From Stenotrophomonas sp. UBA7346 (GTDB lineage Bacteria; Pseudomonadota; Gammaproteobacteria; Xanthomonadales; Xanthomonadaceae), in NCBI GenBank assembly GCA_002471015.1, contig DKPB01000029.1:71665-135664 (forward strand): a DNA stretch of 64,000 nt, read 5' to 3'. Each line of letters starts with the position of its first letter. Position 1 is the stretch's first letter. Below are positions 61,358 through 64,000 of this stretch, one piece after another. The position numbers and the translations under genes were made by a program. Under the pieces are notes generated by a model. It was not told the origin of the DNA and ran no database searches. It worked only from the letters and a program-made list of their open reading frames with translations.

Positions 61358-62791
61358 TCAGAAGCTGTACTTGGTGGTGAACTGCAGGCGACTGATATCG
61401 CCCTTCCTGCCGTTCTCGATCTCGCGTACGCCGTACATCAACTCCGCACCGACATCGACCTTGGGCATCGGCGTGTAGAAGATGTTGCCGCGGATCGACT
61501 GCACGCTCTTGGTCACCAGGTCGCCGGTGATGGCGGCATTGTTGTCGTAATCGCTGCGGGCGTAGATCAGGTTGGTGCGCAGCTTGGGCGAAAACGCATG
61601 GCGCCAGCCGACGTAGGCGGCAACCACGCCAGTGGGATCGATCTCATCGCGGATGGCGTCGTAGCCGCTGTCGGCGGTGATGCCCAGGCCGATGTAGCGG
61701 GAAATGCCTTCGCCACCGGTCAGCTGGTAATGCAGGGTATCGGCATCACCCATCAGCCATTTGCCGCCAAGGGTAACGCCGCCGGCCACCTTGCTGGCAT
61801 CGGCACCGGTGGTCTGGTTGTCGAGCTTGAGCTGGCGCAGCAGGCCGGCCACGCCGAACGTGCCCCAGTCACCCTTCCAGCCGTAACGCACGGTCAGTTC
61901 CGGCAGCGAACCACGGTCGGAGTTGGCAACCGCCGGTACGTTCCAGCTTTGGGTAACCGGGTTGTAGGCGCCGGTCAGCGTGGTGGTTTCCGGGTTCTCC
62001 AGGGCAACACTCAGACCACCGTTGGTGTAGCGGATCTGCGCCTGGCGCACGAACACCACGCCATCGGTGGGGCCGACGAAGTCGGCGGCTTCGGGGATGG
62101 ATGCAGCGTCCATGAAGTTGGACCAGGTCTGGCCGGCCAGCCAGTTGTTCCAGTACATGTAGGCGTGGCGCAGGGTGACGCCATAGGTATTGGTCGCGGT
62201 CTGGTTGCCCAGCGCGTTGCCGAAGAAGTCCATCTCGACCATGGCGCCAGCCTTGTCGCCGTTCTCGGCCACATGGTCCACGCCCAGGTTGAAGCGCGAG
62301 AACTTGGCGTGGGCGTTGTAGTCCACGTCCGAGGCCTTGCCCGAACCACCGGCGCCATGCACCGGCGTCTGGCCCGGCAGGTACAGCGCGCGGCCGGTGG
62401 CATCGTCGGCCAGCTGGCCATCACCGGTACGCGTGGCGAGGAAATCGGCCTTGATGAAGCCGCCAACCTTGAAGGTGGTGCCTGGGGTCGCGCCCGGGGT
62501 GATGCTGGTGACCTGGATCGGCTGCTTGCCGGCCGGCACCGCCGGCGCGGCAGCGCGCTCGGCCTGTGCGCTGCGCACCTGCACCACTTCGCTCTGGGTC
62601 TGGGCGATGGCGCCCTGCTGTTGCTGCTGGGTGGACAGCAACAACTGCACCTGGCGCTCAAGATCGGCAACGCGTGCTTCCAGTGCCTTTTCCTTGGCGG
62701 TTTCCGCAAAGGCCATGCCTGGCGCAACCAGCGCGACAAACAGCGCAGCGGCGAGCGGCCGGCGGGCCGTTTTCAACATGTTTCGATTCAT
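61358..62791 (-). CDS. DcaP-like trimeric porin
   Basis: A 477-residue outer-membrane porin. It has a signal peptide (...ALFVALVAPGMAFA), an N-terminal coiled coil (KALEARVADLERQVQLLLSTQQQQQ), and a barrel starting KVGGFIKADFLATR and ending in Phe (LQFTTKYSF). DcaP-type porins take up small organic acids, such as dicarboxylates. It lies between the actP operon and acs, so it may admit acetate or related acids through the outer membrane. It is divergent from acs with a 238-base gap. Confidence 0.9.
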   Translation of the reverse strand: MNRNMLKTARRPLAAALFVALVAPGMAFAETAKEKALEARVADLERQVQLLLSTQQQQQGAIAQTQSEVVQVRSAQAERAAAPAVPAGKQPIQVTSITPGATPGTTFKVGGFIKADFLATRTGDGQLADDATGRALYLPGQTPVHGAGGSGKASDVDYNAHAKFSRFNLGVDHVAENGDKAGAMVEMDFFGNALGNQTATNTYGVTLRHAYMYWNNWLAGQTWSNFMDAASIPEAADFVGPTDGVVFVRQAQIRYTNGGLSVALENPETTTLTGAYNPVTQSWNVPAVANSDRGSLPELTVRYGWKGDWGTFGVAGLLRQLKLDNQTTGADASKVAGGVTLGGKWLMGDADTLHYQLTGGEGISRYIGLGITADSGYDAIRDEIDPTGVVAAYVGWRHAFSPKLRTNLIYARSDYDNNAAITGDLVTKSVQSIRGNIFYTPMPKVDVGAELMYGVREIENGRKGDISRLQFTTKYSF

Positions 62792-63029
62792 GGGTTCTGC
62801 CTCTCTCCAGGCTGGCGAATGGGCCGCACCGGTTGCACGGTCGCAGCCAGCGTGCGCGGGCCGGGTGGCGGGCGGCTATTCGCCATTAGTCGTAAGCAGG
62901 CGTCTGTTCGACCATCGTCTAACAAAGGGGGCAGCGCGAGGGGGGGTGGATGCGGCACACTTGGGGTGTCCGCCTCTGTCCCGCGACAGAGCGCATCCAT
63001 TGGTTACAAGTGCAAAGGTGAGGGTTGCC

Positions 63030-64000
63030 ATGACTGATGTATATCCCGTTGATCCCGCGTTCGCCGAGAAGGCACGGATCGACAAGAACACGTACCAGCA
63101 GCTGTACCGCGAATCGGTCGAAAACCCCGATGCATTCTGGGCAAAGGCCGCCGAGCGCCTGGATTGGTTCAAGAAGCCGACCAGGATCAAGAACGTCAGC
63201 TACCAGCTCGACGATTTCCGCATCAAGTGGTTCGAGGACGGCGAGCTCAATGTCAGCGTCAACTGCCTGGACCGGCAGCTGGCCACGCGCGGTGACAAGA
63301 CCGCCATCCTGTTCGAGCCCGATGGCCCGGACAGCCCGGCGCAGAAGATCACTTATCGCGAACTGTACGAACGCGTATGCCGCCTGGGCAACGCGCTGCG
63401 CAACCTCGGCATCAAGAAGGGTGACCGCGTCACCATCTACCTGCCGATGATCGTCGACGCCGCGGTGGCGATGCTGGCCTGCGCGCGCGTTGGTGCCATC
63501 CACTCGGTGGTGTTCGGTGGCTTTGCCGCCAACTCCATCGCCGACCGTGTCGGCGACTGCGCCAGCAAGCTGATCATCACCGCCGACGAAGGCCTGCGTG
63601 GTGGCAAGAAGGTGCCGCTGAAGGCCAACGTCGATGCCGCGCTGAAGCTGCCCGGCACCAATACCGTGGAAACCGTGCTGGTCGTGCGCCACACCGGCGG
63701 CGCGGTCGACATGCAGGCGCCGCGTGACCGCTGGTTCCACGACGTGGTTGACACCCAGCCGGCCGAGTGCGAACCCGAGCGCATGAACGCGGAAGATCCG
63801 CTGTTCATCCTCTACACCTCCGGCTCCACCGGCAAGCCCAAGGGCGTGCTGCACACCAGCGGCGGTTACCTGCTGTATGCGGCCTATACCCACGAAGCCG
63901 TGTTCGACCTGCGCGAGGACGACATCTACTGGTGCACCGCCGACGTCGGCTGGGTCACCGGCCACAGCTACATCGTCTACGGCCCGCTGGCCAACGGCGC
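63030..64000 (+). CDS. acs: Acetyl-CoA synthetase, N-terminal part
   Basis: The gene runs off the end of the window; 323 residues are visible. It is an AMP-forming acetyl-CoA synthetase, converting acetate, ATP and CoA to acetyl-CoA. The N-terminus MTDVYPVDPAFAEKARID is typical, and motifs LFEPDGPDSPAQKITYRELYE, GAIHSVVFGGFAANSI and the AMP-binding loop ILYTSGSTGKPKGVLH are intact. AGGTGAGGG precedes the ATG at 63030. It is divergent from the DcaP-like porin and completes the acetate module. Confidence 0.95.
   Translation, partial: MTDVYPVDPAFAEKARIDKNTYQQLYRESVENPDAFWAKAAERLDWFKKPTRIKNVSYQLDDFRIKWFEDGELNVSVNCLDRQLATRGDKTAILFEPDGPDSPAQKITYRELYERVCRLGNALRNLGIKKGDRVTIYLPMIVDAAVAMLACARVGAIHSVVFGGFAANSIADRVGDCASKLIITADEGLRGGKKVPLKANVDAALKLPGTNTVETVLVVRHTGGAVDMQAPRDRWFHDVVDTQPAECEPERMNAEDPLFILYTSGSTGKPKGVLHTSGGYLLYAAYTHEAVFDLREDDIYWCTADVGWVTGHSYIVYGPLANG

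Overview
The window is about 66-67% GC chromosomal DNA from a gammaproteobacterium of the Xanthomonadaceae, most likely Stenotrophomonas. The strongest sign is the many copies of a short hairpin beginning GTAGTGCCGAGC and closing GCTCGGC, the known SMAG (GTAG) repeats of Stenotrophomonas. Gene content fits too: xanthomonad-type TonB receptors, a polA-linked C-rich small RNA resembling Xanthomonas sX13, and several genes whose -10 box sits 6-8 nt before the start codon. No rRNA, tRNA, CRISPR array or insertion sequence was seen.

Layout. 1-13.4 kb is housekeeping: the 3' end of an S9 peptidase, a Nudix hydrolase, hemF, a DUF421 membrane protein, the sRNA, polA, a DUF2782 lipoprotein, a universal stress protein, uvrD, a secreted TonB-C-like protein, a YdhS-like flavoprotein, and rpmB-rpmG. 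13.4-20.2 kb is metal efflux: a short CDF-type transporter and a czcCBA RND operon led by a His-rich small protein. 20.5-28.5 kb runs leftward: rsmG, then parA-parB-HHH protein-epimerase-glycosyltransferase-LABN protein, then a DUF885 peptidase, plus a phosphopantetheinyl transferase. xthA and a YeaQ-type protein close this block.

29.7-37.2 kb is an accessory island with lower GC and AT-rich edges. It holds a type IV toxin-antitoxin pair (AbiEi/AbiEii) behind an array of TTTCAGCA/TGCTGAAA inverted repeats, followed by a protein of over 1,600 residues that joins an SF1 helicase to a Vsr/MTES_1575-like nuclease. It looks like a small phage-defence module.

37.7-57.2 kb is a catabolic locus read rightward: CitE-like lyase, Kelch-propeller/sodium-symporter fusion, LysR regulator, two tandem paralogous TonB receptors, a beta-lactamase-fold serine hydrolase, ribokinase, a TIM-barrel/FGE-like fusion lacking the FGE cysteines, a GH127 enzyme with its Glu-Cys-Cys-Cys site, a CaiB-type CoA transferase, an exported nucleoside hydrolase and transaldolase. 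Most of these overlap or nearly touch. Together they suggest uptake and breakdown of furanosides or ribosides, ending in the pentose phosphate pathway (inference).

57.4-64 kb holds a coniferyl aldehyde dehydrogenase and an acetate module: actP-DUF485, a DcaP-like porin, and divergently acs, cut by the window end. Most long gaps are filled with SMAG hairpins and G/C-rich inverted repeats rather than genes.
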